From Charina bottae (lineage: Eukaryota; Chordata; Lepidosauria; Squamata; Charinaidae), in assembly GCA_023362775.1 (NCBI GenBank), contig JALMGJ010000006.1, forward strand, positions 3,136,001 through 3,200,000: 64,000 bases of DNA, in the 5' to 3' direction. Each line of letters begins with the position of its first letter. The first letter of the stretch is position 1. A program made the translations under genes and the position numbers. The notes below the pieces were generated by a model, which saw only the letters and a list, made by a program, of their open reading frames with translations, had not been told where the DNA came from and did no database searches. Shown here piece by piece: positions 55,501-64,000 of this stretch.

Positions 55501-58500
55501 TGAGACAGAGAGCGACTGGTCCCAAGACATCCAACCAGCTTTCATGCCTAAGGGGAGACTTGAACTCACGGTCTCCTGGTTTTTAGTCCACCCCCTTAAC
55601 CACACACCAAACTGGCTCTTGAGAACATAAGGATGAGGAGATTTTCACTGATCCATGACTGGTGATAACTTGAGGAAGTGAATGCTGTTTTTTTCACTTT
55701 CCAAATGGTCAGCTGGACAGAGCTGATTAACGGAAGATATTCTCTGCACGTTCTCAGCATGTTGAGGCCCCAGGAAGTGAAACTAGTGACCAACCACTCT
55801 GAGAGATTGGGAGGTAGAAACAGCAATGCAAAGGCTTTGGGTGGAAATGCCCAGACTCACAGTCACACACCATTTTGGGAGCCATGCCTGCTTAAACTAT
55901 CTGTGGACAAACTCAGAGAATGTGCCAAATCCCCCAAGACCGGCCCACCCAAGGATAGAGCGCTTAGTGCCCTGTAGAAGGTTGGGACTTCTGCTTCTAT
56001 CACCCCACACAAGCTGATGTCCCTGGACGTGGAACAGTGGGAACTGTAATCCAGAAGATCTACAGGTGACTAGGTTGCCTCTTCCTAACTAATGTAAAAC
56101 AAAAAACAAAAACCACCCATTGCCTCTTCAGCCATCAGGTGCTGAGGATCACGGCCGCTGATGAAGTCCAAGTGGAGAAGGTGAAGGAGCTGGGAGCCCT
56201 GGAGGATCTGCAGGTACTGCTAAGACATGAACTCTGCCTGTGATCTGTACTGTGGGTTCCTTGTCTGAATTGGCATGGATTGGGTCTCCCGTTTTGCTCT
56301 CCATTATCCCAGCTACGCCACTGCTATCCCACACCAAATTGCAGCATAATCCAAGGGCCAATCTTCTGCGGGAAAGGTCATCTGGCCAAAAATTTTGTTT
56401 CTCCTATCAGCTGTGGGATAGATGGGCATAATTAACCCCCTCTAACGTATTTCCCAGTGGTCCTTTTTTTTAAATTGCCCCAACCAGGAGAATGGAGGTT
56501 GAGAACAGTCAGACATCTTATGTTTGCAGGTTCAGACAACATGGAAAGCCACCAGAATTGGTGAAGGACCTGTGTGTAGTTGAGGGGAGACGGAAGAGAT
56601 GATAACATGGCACATCTGCTAACTGAATTTTTTTACTGACCCTGGCATGTGGACCCCACCACTGAATCTGCAGTGCTGATCTCTTATTCTCCACGGTTGG
56701 CTGCCCTCAAAACAGGGTTTCCAGCCACCATTATAGCTGGGTTCTCCCTCTAAGGATGGGCCACATTTCAGAACAGAAGCTGGAAAGGTTCTTTGGCCAG
56801 CTCCAAGGCTCCCTTTTGGCTTGGGATCTGAAACACAACAGACCCCTCGGTCCCTCCCTTTCCAGTTTGCTTGTGGAATTAGTTGGCTTTATTCCCTGCC
56901 ATCTTAACCTCCTCTTCCATTGGGATAAGCCATGCTGGCATTTTGATGCATGGCCTGTAGCTCAGGGGCCAGCATGCAAAAGATTCCAGACTTGATTCAT
57001 CCATCATCTGACAGACTTGAAAAAGACTCTTGTCTATCACTCTAAAGAGCAAATCAATGCCGGCCAACCTTCCCCAGCTGGGTCTTCAAGGTATGAGAGA
57101 TTGCACCTCCCATCATCCCCAGCTCATGCAACCCAGCAGAGCTGCCAGGGGGGGTGGCTTAGGGTCTACCCCAACAATTTTGAAAGAGATTTGCATATCA
57201 GACAGTAAGAAGAGGGACCAATCATTAGCCTTAATGTAAGGATATTCCTTCTGTCCTTATACTAAGGGGGGAAGCATATTCATATTTTTCTTAGCAGAGA
57301 ATTCACCTACTGCCCACAACTGAAAAATATACTTTTTTTTCCTTTCCCAAAACCATTTAAACCAACCAAAGATTTTCCTAGATCTTATAAGCTGAGTCCT
57401 TTCAATGGGAGGGATGGAAGTAAAACATTGTAAAAGGTAACATGAAGTGCTTTGTCAAAAAGCATGTAAGCAATATATAGGCTTCTCGATCGGAAGATCG
57501 CAGGTTCGGAGGTTCGAATCCCTAGTCCCGCGTGATGGAGTGAGCTCCCGCACTCGCCCCATCTCTTGCCAACCTAGCAATTCGAAAGCATGCAAATGCA
57601 AGTAGATGAATAGGTACCACTTCGGTGGGTAGGTAACAGCGTTCCGCGTGTGTCATGCGGCCACATGACCGTGGAAGCGTCTTCGGACAACGCTGGCTCT
57701 TTGGCTAACAAACGGAGATGAGCACCGGCCCCTAGAGTCGGAGACGACTGCACAGATGTGCGGGGGGGGGGAACCTTTACCTTTAATATATAGGACCTCA
57801 GTCACAGGATGAGTTTAAAGTAAACTTTAATAGAGCATTGGACAAATGAATGGAGAAGAAAGCTTGTAATGGCTCTTAACCATGATTTCAGATGGAATCT
57901 AGAATTTGGAGATTGATGCTAATACCAGCTTCTGCTTGGGCATCCATGAAACTTGCAACCTTGGCAATATCTGTCTGCCATGAATAACAAGATGCCAGCA
58001 AAGCAGTCCTTACGTTCTTGAGTTATGTAGGATGTGTTTCAAAAGTTCATACATGTCAATAACCTTCTACGTTCCTTCCCATTTTTATGCCCAGTTGGAT
58101 TTCTGGCAAGCGCCAGCTCACCCTGAGCTCCCCATAGATGTGCGTGTCCCCTTCCCCAGCCTCCAAAGGGTCAAGATCTTTCTGGAGTCCAGTGACATCC
58201 AATACTCCATCATGATCAACAATGTTCAGGTGGGTGCTCTGACAAGGTGAGAAGAGAAGCAGGTGGGTATGTTGAGGCCTGAAAAGGACCTGTCTGTGAT
58301 CCCAGAGATCTGAAATCAGAACCAACCAACCATGGATAAGGTAATATTGAACCGTATCTTTTAGGTTCATCACCTAAAATGTAGTGTAGGAAGTTGGCCC
58401 AATCCCAGTGTTGACACTGGGGTTAAGAAGATGTCCTCCATCGACAGTCAGATGTTTTGGGTCAATGCTGTGGATTGAACAGTAGCTTGAAAGAGGTTCT

Positions 58501-61500
58501 GTACCACTCTTCCATCAGATGAGCTGGCCAGCATGGTGTGAGGTTGGCTTTCCTTAAATTCCTGCATGGTCCTTGCTGAATGAATGGGAGAATGGCTTTG
58601 ATAAAAGCTTCTTGATTGCACCGTAGCTCAGAAGGACAGAGTGACTCTGAAATCAAAGTGAAACTACCTGTGAGAGGGAAACAGAAGGAAACCTAAATCT
58701 TCTGCTCAATTGACCTTTGCGATTGTTCTCTCGTGGTCCCCTTCAGAAACTGGTTGATGAGGAGAAGCGCCACATGATGCTCCAGCGCCAAGTGCAAGAA
58801 TTGTCTCTGGCAACGTTTAACTATGCTGCTTACCACAATCTGGATGCCGTAAGTACAATTAATGCCCACTTAGGTCTTCGCCTTTTTTATGATCCTGAAT
58901 AGTTTAACTCGGTCGTGGGGAAGACTTTCAGGCCGCAGGCTCCCACCATTTTGGCTTCATTCCCCTCTTCTCTTCGCCCCCTAGATCTATAGCTTCATGG
59001 ACCTCTTGGTGCGTGAGAAACCCCTGCTGGTCAGTAAGATCGAGATTGGCCAGACAACCGAAGGCCGACCAATCAACGTCTTGAAGGCAAGCCATCCCTT
59101 TGATGCTCCTTTTCGTGGGTGGATGCCTGGATGGTGACAAAGCAGCTGTGTTCATTCAACACGATGAACTCGATCCCTTAAATCCCTAGTCGCTATGTTA
59201 ACTCAACATGTTAGGCTTGGTTAGTTTTTTTCTGGCTTAGACTGGCTTAGCCTGTTCAGACAGTTTAGGATGCCAAGCATTGTGCAAGGACAGAAAAGGG
59301 TTAATCTGGTATCCGGGTTAAGCATAGTGTCCTGATGTCTATGAAGGTTCTCAGTCATCCAGGTGGAACAGTCTGTGGCTTGAATCATGTCAACTGGATT
59401 TCTATTTTCTTAGTGGAAACGTTTCACTCCTTATCCAAGGAGCTTCTTCAGTCTGAGCAAAGTTAGTAAGGGAATCCTTAAATATGTTTCTAGGCTGGCT
59501 GTGTGACCTTGCACCTGGGGCTAGGTCATGGTTATTTTGAGATGTTATTTCTAAGTCCCTTTATCATCTAAAGGAGGATCGTTAAGATTACCCTGCTGCT
59601 GTTGAGCTTGTGAAATGGTCTTAATCTTCCTAGGCACAGAAGACAAAGCAGGAAGGAAGATAGGGGAAAGGTTATGCCTGAGGCCCCCACCTCTATTCAT
59701 AGTGTCCTGAAGCACCTTGCCAAAATATTTCTGGCACTGGGCTCAAGGTTTCTTCACCAGGAGTGGAGGAAGTCTGCGTTTCCCAGAGTGATGGGTTGGG
59801 GCCCAGTTAGTGCAACTGTGTGGTACTGGGGCCACTGGGATGGATATGATGAAGTTGGAGCCTGACTGGGTTAAATGTGCAGAACTGGGATGAAACAGGA
59901 AACAGAGGAGAGATAGAGGCAAAATTGCCATATTCTGCCAGTGAGGTTCTTGATTTTCTTGCTCTGGAAATGGTTTCTTTCTTGTTACAAAGTCTGCTCG
60001 CTGTTTTGTAGCATGGCGAAATTCTAGTTGCCAGATTAGCCCCTCCCAATCGGGTGTCCTCCCACCACATCGCACTACAGCTCCCAGGATTCCAAGCAGA
60101 AGATCACAAGCAGGGGATTCTGGGAGTCGTTGTGCAGAACGTCTGGCAGGTCTTGAGCTGGGGAGTGGCTAAGGAATTCTGAAGCCACGATGGTTGCTCA
60201 GATTTAAAGCGTCTGTTCTTTGCTTTGCACAGTTTAGCACAGGGGGAACCAACCGCCCGGCAATCTGGATCGACACCGGCATCCATGCCCGTGAGTGGGT
60301 CACTCAGGCCAGCGGAGTTTGGTTTGCAAAGAAGGTACCAGCTGCGATTTCTGCTCCAAGGCATACATTCTGTAAATGGGAGAGGGGAAAGCTGAGCCAT
60401 AATGTCGTCTTTCAGGTAGATGAGTGTTTCTCAACCTTGGCTACTTTAAGCTGTGTGGACTTCAACTCCCAGAATGCCCCAGCCAGCAAGGCTGGTTGGG
60501 GCATTCTGGGAGTTGAAGTCCACACAGCTTAAAGTGGCCAAGGTTGAGAAACACTGGGTTAGTTATTTGAATGGTTTTGGTTTAGTGTGGTGTGTGACCC
60601 TGTTACAGTTTGAATTAACCCAAGTATTATAGTCTGTAAACCATGGTTTGTGGCTACACAGGGGTGAGCAGAGGTCTGCAACCAGCCCCAAGCTCTCTCT
60701 TTATGCACCCCAGGGCATGGCTAGAATGGGTGGCGGGGCCCACATTTTTGGCCTGCGGGGGCCTTCGGAGAATGAAAGCAGTGCGTCTCATCGGTATTCA
60801 CCCAGAGAATAATAGGATGAAACCTCCTGAGGTCTTCACCCCAGTGCAGAACACGAGCCCAGCCAATGGTGGTTCACTCAACAACGCCGAATAAATCACG
60901 GCTCCACAGGGAGTGGGTCAAAAACATCAAGAGGGTGGCCATGATTGCACAGTCAATTGCCCCTTTTAGGGTGTCCAGCAGGCTTCAGTCGCGTAGTTGC
61001 AGCTATCATCTTGTTTTTTCTGACCCCCCCAAGGCACCTGTGTTTAATTTTCCCAAAACACAGGAAAAATGGGGAATTCCTAGCACACCTCCACCCGCAC
61101 TTCATGGGGGTTCCACCCCTGCCCCCCGCTTCCCCCTAAAAGAGAAAATTGCTGGCCCCTGCCCCTGAGAAGTTGTCAATCTGATATTTTCCAGATTGTT
61201 GCACTGCAGCTCCGGGGGGTGGGGGGGAGGGGGCTCCCTTAATGCTGATCCAATAATTGCACTGTAATGCACATCTGTGGATGAAACTGGACCCATTTTT
61301 GCTCCTCTTTAGATCGCTGAAGATCATGGGAAGGATCCTTCTCTCACTTCCATCCTGGATAATTTCGATATCTTCCTCGAAATCGTCACCAATCCGGATG
61401 GTTTTGCCTTCACACACACCAAGGTATCTCTTTCCTTCATGGTTTGAAGTGGTTTTAAACCAGAGATGCACCGTGCAACGTTTTAGCTTCAGTGACTTCT

Positions 61501-63829
61501 GACACTCACCGATGGGCATTCCTGACTTGCAGAACCGTATGTGGCGTAAGACCAGATCTACGAGAAGTGGGACATCTTGTATCGGAGTGGACCCCAACAG
61601 GAACTGGGCAGCAGGCTTTGGAGGTAAAACGCTTGGGCCCTTCATCACGCCAAGGTCGGAGCCAACCTTTTGTGACCAAGTCAAACGGCCCCATCAGAAG
61701 AGAGCCAACGGGCAACAAGTGGGCTTGCTGGCACGTAAATGGAAAGGCTGATCTGGGGAGGGATGGAAAGACGGGAGACGAGGCGGAGGAATGCTAACCA
61801 GATATGGGGATGACCCAACATTGAGTGAAATAGCTGCAGTAGTATTATAGAAGGTCATTTTGAAAATTGAATACATGTTGTCCTCGTTTAGCAACTGCCT
61901 TGTTTAGCGACCGTTCGCAGTTACAACAGTGATGATAAAGTAACTTTGCAACCAGTCCTTGCATTTACAACTTTTGCAGGTCTGTAAAGCCAAGGAAAGC
62001 TGAAGTCAGATCATAAGCACAGACATGGTTTCACTTAGAGACTGCTTCACTTAACGACTGAGTGGCCGGTCCCAATGGTGGCTGCTAAATGAGGACCACC
62101 TGTAGAGGCAAATGCAAAGTTATGCTCTTAGGAAGTAGAATTTGAATGCCCAGGTGGATGGTGGATGCCTGGCTTGGTAACAGCACTTACTGTATACCAA
62201 AAGATCTTTCAATGGTGGTTCATTGCAAACTGAATATACGCCAGCAGCGTGATGTAGCTGCAAGAAAGGCAAATGCGAGTTCAAGCCGCATCAGCCAAAA
62301 TATAACTTCCAAACCCCAGGAAGTAATCATTCCGTTCTATTAGGCTCTGCTCAGACCTCCCCAAGAATCCCACGCCCAATTCTGGGTACAGAGTGTTAAG
62401 TAAGATTCAGGGAAATTGGAATAGGTTCAGAGAAGATCAGTGAGGGTGAGCTGGAAGGCTAGCCCCGTCCAGGCAAAGGGAAGAAGCCGGGCATCTTCAG
62501 CCTTGAGGAAAGATGGCGAAGGGGGGATACGACGGCCGTCTTCAAGAGCCTGCAAAGGCGTCCCACAGGAGGAGGCCATGCCCTGTCCCCTCTCGTTCGA
62601 GGGATGATATAATGGGCTTAAAGGACAGGAAGGCTGGTTCTAACTGAACGTTAGCAAAAGTTTCCTGACCACCAGCGGTATGGGGGGGTTCCCCTTCACC
62701 GGAAGGGTTCAGGCAGAGGCTGGGCAGCCATCTCTCCGGAACGCTGGACTGGATGACCTCAAGGACCCCTCCCACCTTTGTGGGTTTATGAGCCTCCTGA
62801 TCAGGAGGAAGCAGGGGGAGCTACGCCCAGCCGTTTACCGTGAAAAGGATCGGGCAGCTGCTGCTGAGATTTCTGTCTCAGCGGCCCCGGGGAAGAGCAC
62901 AGAGGCTCCGGCAAGCGGGAACAATGGCATATTTTGTGTTAGTCCTCATATTTTATACCTGCTCAGACTCTTCCTTTGGTGAAGTTGGGCTAGATTTTGA
63001 GCCTATCTAATGTAATAATTACGTCTACACCGGGGTGAGGAACACAGAGCAATCTCTGCATGAAAGCCCGTAATGGGTCAGCAGTGATCGCCCCACTGGG
63101 GCTGCCATGTTGACTTTTTTGCCCATTCCCTGCAGGTATCCCTGAAAGGGGTACAGTTTCGTAGGAAGGAAGCCCCTCCCTCTCCCCAAAGCCCCGCCCC
63201 CTGCTGTGATCCGGAACCTCCTTTTTCTGCCGCAACCTCGTCCATAGGTGCACCCGTCCGATGACAAGGGCCGAGTTTTTGCCCAGAGCTTCTGCAACAA
63301 AGCGGAGCGTTTTGGCGCAAAAGGAGCGTTTCTGAAAGTCGTGGTGCTTATGTGGGAGTGGCAGACGCTTTGTTTGCAGCCCCTGAAGCAGCCCAAGGTT
63401 GGGCCGTCCCACTGCAGTTCCACAACGAAAGGGTGAATTGGTGTGTTGGTTTGATTTGGGAAGTTGGTCGGGGTCTTCTAAGTGTAGGATGGGAACGCCA
63501 GGCGTCCACGAGGAGCGCGCTGCGTGGCAACCTGTTTCCTGCAGGAGAGTCTGCTGTGCCCTTTGTTACAAGGCTACCACCTTCAGGTCTCCAAGACCTG
63601 GTCAAGACACGGTTGGCTGTCCTTTACAGGAGCTGGCTCCAGTGGAAACCCTTGCTCTGACACATACCGTGGACCTTATGCGGAGTCGGAGCCAGAGGTG
63701 AAAGCCATTGTGGATTTCGTACGGCTTCATGGCAACATCAAGGCCTTCATCTCCATCCATAGCTACTCCCAGCTTCTCCTCTATCCTTACGGTTACACCA
63801 AGGAGCAAGCTGCAGATCACCTGGAGCTG
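52530..63829 (+). CDS. CPA1: Carboxypeptidase A1 precursor, exons 1-9, cut by the window edge
   Basis: Secreted pancreatic zinc carboxypeptidase zymogen. The exons are 52530-52594, 56132-56213, 58095-58229, 58747-58848, 58985-59086, 60233-60334, 61313-61423, 61533-61623 and 63630-63829. They total 330 codons, with two more exons expected to the right. Signal peptide [16 protein letters not shown]. The activation peptide has [20 protein letters not shown]. Zinc ligands are His180, Glu183 and His307. [25 protein letters not shown] and HQVLRI are CPA1-type, unlike CPA2 of this window; CPA5 is less likely. Exon phases equal those of CPA2, and only exon 4 differs in length (102 against 99 bases). 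Intron 5 uses a GC donor. The usual Asp after NRNW (mature 148) is Ala. Confidence 0.9.
53361..53593. mobile_element. hAT-type MITE, family B
   Basis: tagagctttccaaactgtgt to aactttggaaagccctg; perfect target duplication CCATAGAG (53353-53360 and 53594-53601). Confidence 0.85.
53690..53737 (+). repeat. CTTC microsatellite
   Basis: About twelve CTTC units in CPA1 intron 1. Confidence 0.9.
53985..54052 (+). repeat. LINE 3' tail
   Basis: gttgggcggtcatataaatttaaataaataaataaac resembles the L2-type tail, short copy. Confidence 0.4.
54393..54662. mobile_element. hAT-type MITE, family B
   Basis: cagggctttccaaagttttc to gtttggaaagctctg, perfect target duplication TAGTACAT (54385-54392 and 54663-54670). 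Close in sequence to the copies at 13487 and 53361. Confidence 0.87.
54671..55394. other. CPA1 intron 1, no gene seen
   Basis: Nothing recognised. A mirrored pair ttctgagatcatgcagcatc and related words in frames on both strands gives no coding case. Confidence 0.4.
55395..55620 (-). mobile_element. tRNA-derived SINE (Squam1-like)
   Basis: Read on the minus strand it has a head gagccagtttggtgtgtggt with A box (tggttaaggggg) and B box (gagttcaagtctcc), followed by catgaaagctggttgg and the body words agtcgctctctgtctcag and acagagttgtagttatgggg. I know this layout from a SINE widespread in lizards and snakes. Confidence 0.55.
56132..56213 (+). CDS. CPA1: CPA1 exon 2, activation peptide
   Basis: Encodes [20 protein letters not shown] and GALEDLQ after a split Gly codon. 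82 bases, as in CPA2. Confidence 0.92.
56214..58094. other. CPA1 intron 2
   Basis: Holds a 5'-truncated Sauria SINE (57482-57784); otherwise no gene or recognised repeat. Confidence 0.5.
57482..57784 (+). mobile_element. Sauria-type SINE, 5'-truncated
   Basis: Begins inside the tRNA-like head (ttctcgatcggaagatcgca) and keeps the B box and body to ggggaacctttaccttt. A 10-bp target duplication, AATATATAGG (57472-57481 and 57785-57794), shows that it inserted already truncated. Confidence 0.82.
58095..58229 (+). CDS. CPA1: CPA1 exon 3, activation peptide
   Basis: Encodes [20 protein letters not shown] and [20 protein letters not shown]. 135 bases, phase 0. Confidence 0.93.
58747..58848 (+). 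CDS. CPA1: CPA1 exon 4, end of activation peptide
   Basis: Encodes [17 protein letters not shown], with a single candidate trypsin site after Gln-Arg, then [11 protein letters not shown]. 34 codons, donor GTAAGT. Confidence 0.9.
58985..59086 (+). CDS. CPA1: CPA1 exon 5, ends at a GC donor
   Basis: Encodes [18 protein letters not shown] to RPINVLK, 34 codons as in CPA2. The exon-intron border reads AAG|GCAAGC, a non-canonical GC donor; the required phase and length leave no GT alternative. Confidence 0.9.
59087..60232. other. CPA1 intron 5 (GC-AG)
   Basis: Contains the diffuse aaccatg/tcattcaac repeat (59150-59300) and a repeat-like stretch gtttcactccttatccaagg (about 59330-59470). No gene seen. 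Confidence 0.5.
60233..60334 (+). CDS. CPA1: CPA1 exon 6, first zinc-binding motif
   Basis: Encodes FSTGG and [19 protein letters not shown], with His180 and Glu183 as zinc ligands and the CPA1-type QASGVW. Confidence 0.95.
60422..60556. mobile_element. hAT-type palindromic MITE, family A
   Basis: gagtgtttctcaaccttggc to gttgagaaacactg; one terminal base changed, otherwise clean arms. It lies 88 bases after the exon 6 donor. Confidence 0.78.
60908..61035. repeat. MITE-like repeat, family E
   Basis: gtgggtcaaaaacatcaaga with atcttgttttttctgacccc inverted. Confidence 0.4.
61313..61423 (+). CDS. CPA1: CPA1 exon 7
   Basis: Encodes [18 protein letters not shown] and [17 protein letters not shown]. 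111 bases. Confidence 0.94.
61533..61623 (+). CDS. CPA1: CPA1 exon 8
   Basis: Encodes NRMWRKTRS (Arg127) and [14 protein letters not shown] (Asn144, Arg145). Ala replaces the usual Asp after the Trp. Phase 1 end, as in CPA2. Confidence 0.93.
61624..63629. other. CPA1 intron 8
   Basis: Contains a diverged family D repeat (about 61884-62103, tcctcgtttagcaactgcc to aaatgaggaccacctg) and a half family E element near 63090-63150. Other frames have no support. Confidence 0.45.
63630..63829 (+). CDS. CPA1: CPA1 exon 9, third zinc ligand
   Basis: Encodes [20 protein letters not shown] and [18 protein letters not shown]; His307 (mature 196) is the third zinc ligand and Leu sits at mature 203. 200 bases as in CPA2, donor GTAAGT. 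Last exon inside the window. Confidence 0.95.
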
Positions 63830-64000
63830 GTAAGTCTCATCTATCCCAGTTTTGCTCCCCATCCTATGCTTCTGATCTTTCCACCTGACCTACTCAATCC
63901 TCTTTTAAGCTGCCATTTATTACTGACACATCCCATTCTGGTCCTTTCTGGATATGGTGGTCAAGTTCTCTGGGGACTGGGAGCGGTGTAACTCTTGGAC

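Overview
The window is vertebrate nuclear DNA, most likely from a squamate reptile. Intron-split genes with short exons sit in a dense bed of interspersed repeats. Three SINEs have the tRNA-like head and the body of the Sauria SINE, there are BovB/RTE-type and L2/CR1-type LINE fragments, and hAT-type palindromic MITEs are very numerous.

Host genes. The left edge (about 1-260) is a CpG-rich, TATA-less promoter with a splice donor on the minus strand; by mammalian synteny it would serve TMEM209 (minus) and SSMEM1 (plus). SSMEM1 is seen as a membrane-segment exon (1745-1939) and a last exon (8351-8763). CPA2, a pancreatic procarboxypeptidase A, is complete in 11 exons (12445-32386; 419 codons plus stop). 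CPA1 starts at 52530; nine of its exons (330 codons) are present and the gene runs off the right edge. Both carboxypeptidases have a signal peptide, a trypsin-cleaved activation peptide and the zinc ligands His-x-x-Glu and His. They share exon phases and a similar proximal promoter, with a PTF1-like bipartite site 66-73 bp upstream of a TATA box. No CPA4- or CPA5-like exons were seen between them.

The centrepiece is a 12.9-kb Polinton/Maverick (adintovirus-like) element at 36044-48924, between CPA2 and CPA1. It has inverted repeats of about 1.02 kb that are nearly identical, and a perfect 6-bp target duplication, CATATG. The left half reads rightward: two small spliced genes with duplicated promoters, then integrase with chromodomain, penton-like protein, small basic core-like protein, double jelly-roll major capsid protein and adenain-like protease. 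The right half reads leftward: protein-primed family B DNA polymerase, packaging ATPase, a small basic protein and an uncharacterised 258-residue protein. The two halves converge on back-to-back poly(A) signals near 43.2 kb. All reading frames are open, but the polymerase frame begins exactly at the inner edge of the right inverted repeat without an ATG.

The rest of the window is introns and intergenic DNA made largely of repeats: 16 copies of one palindromic hAT MITE, 5 of a second, 2 of a third, other MITE-like families, LINE tails, SINEs and microsatellites. No RNA genes other than SINE heads and no CRISPR arrays were seen.
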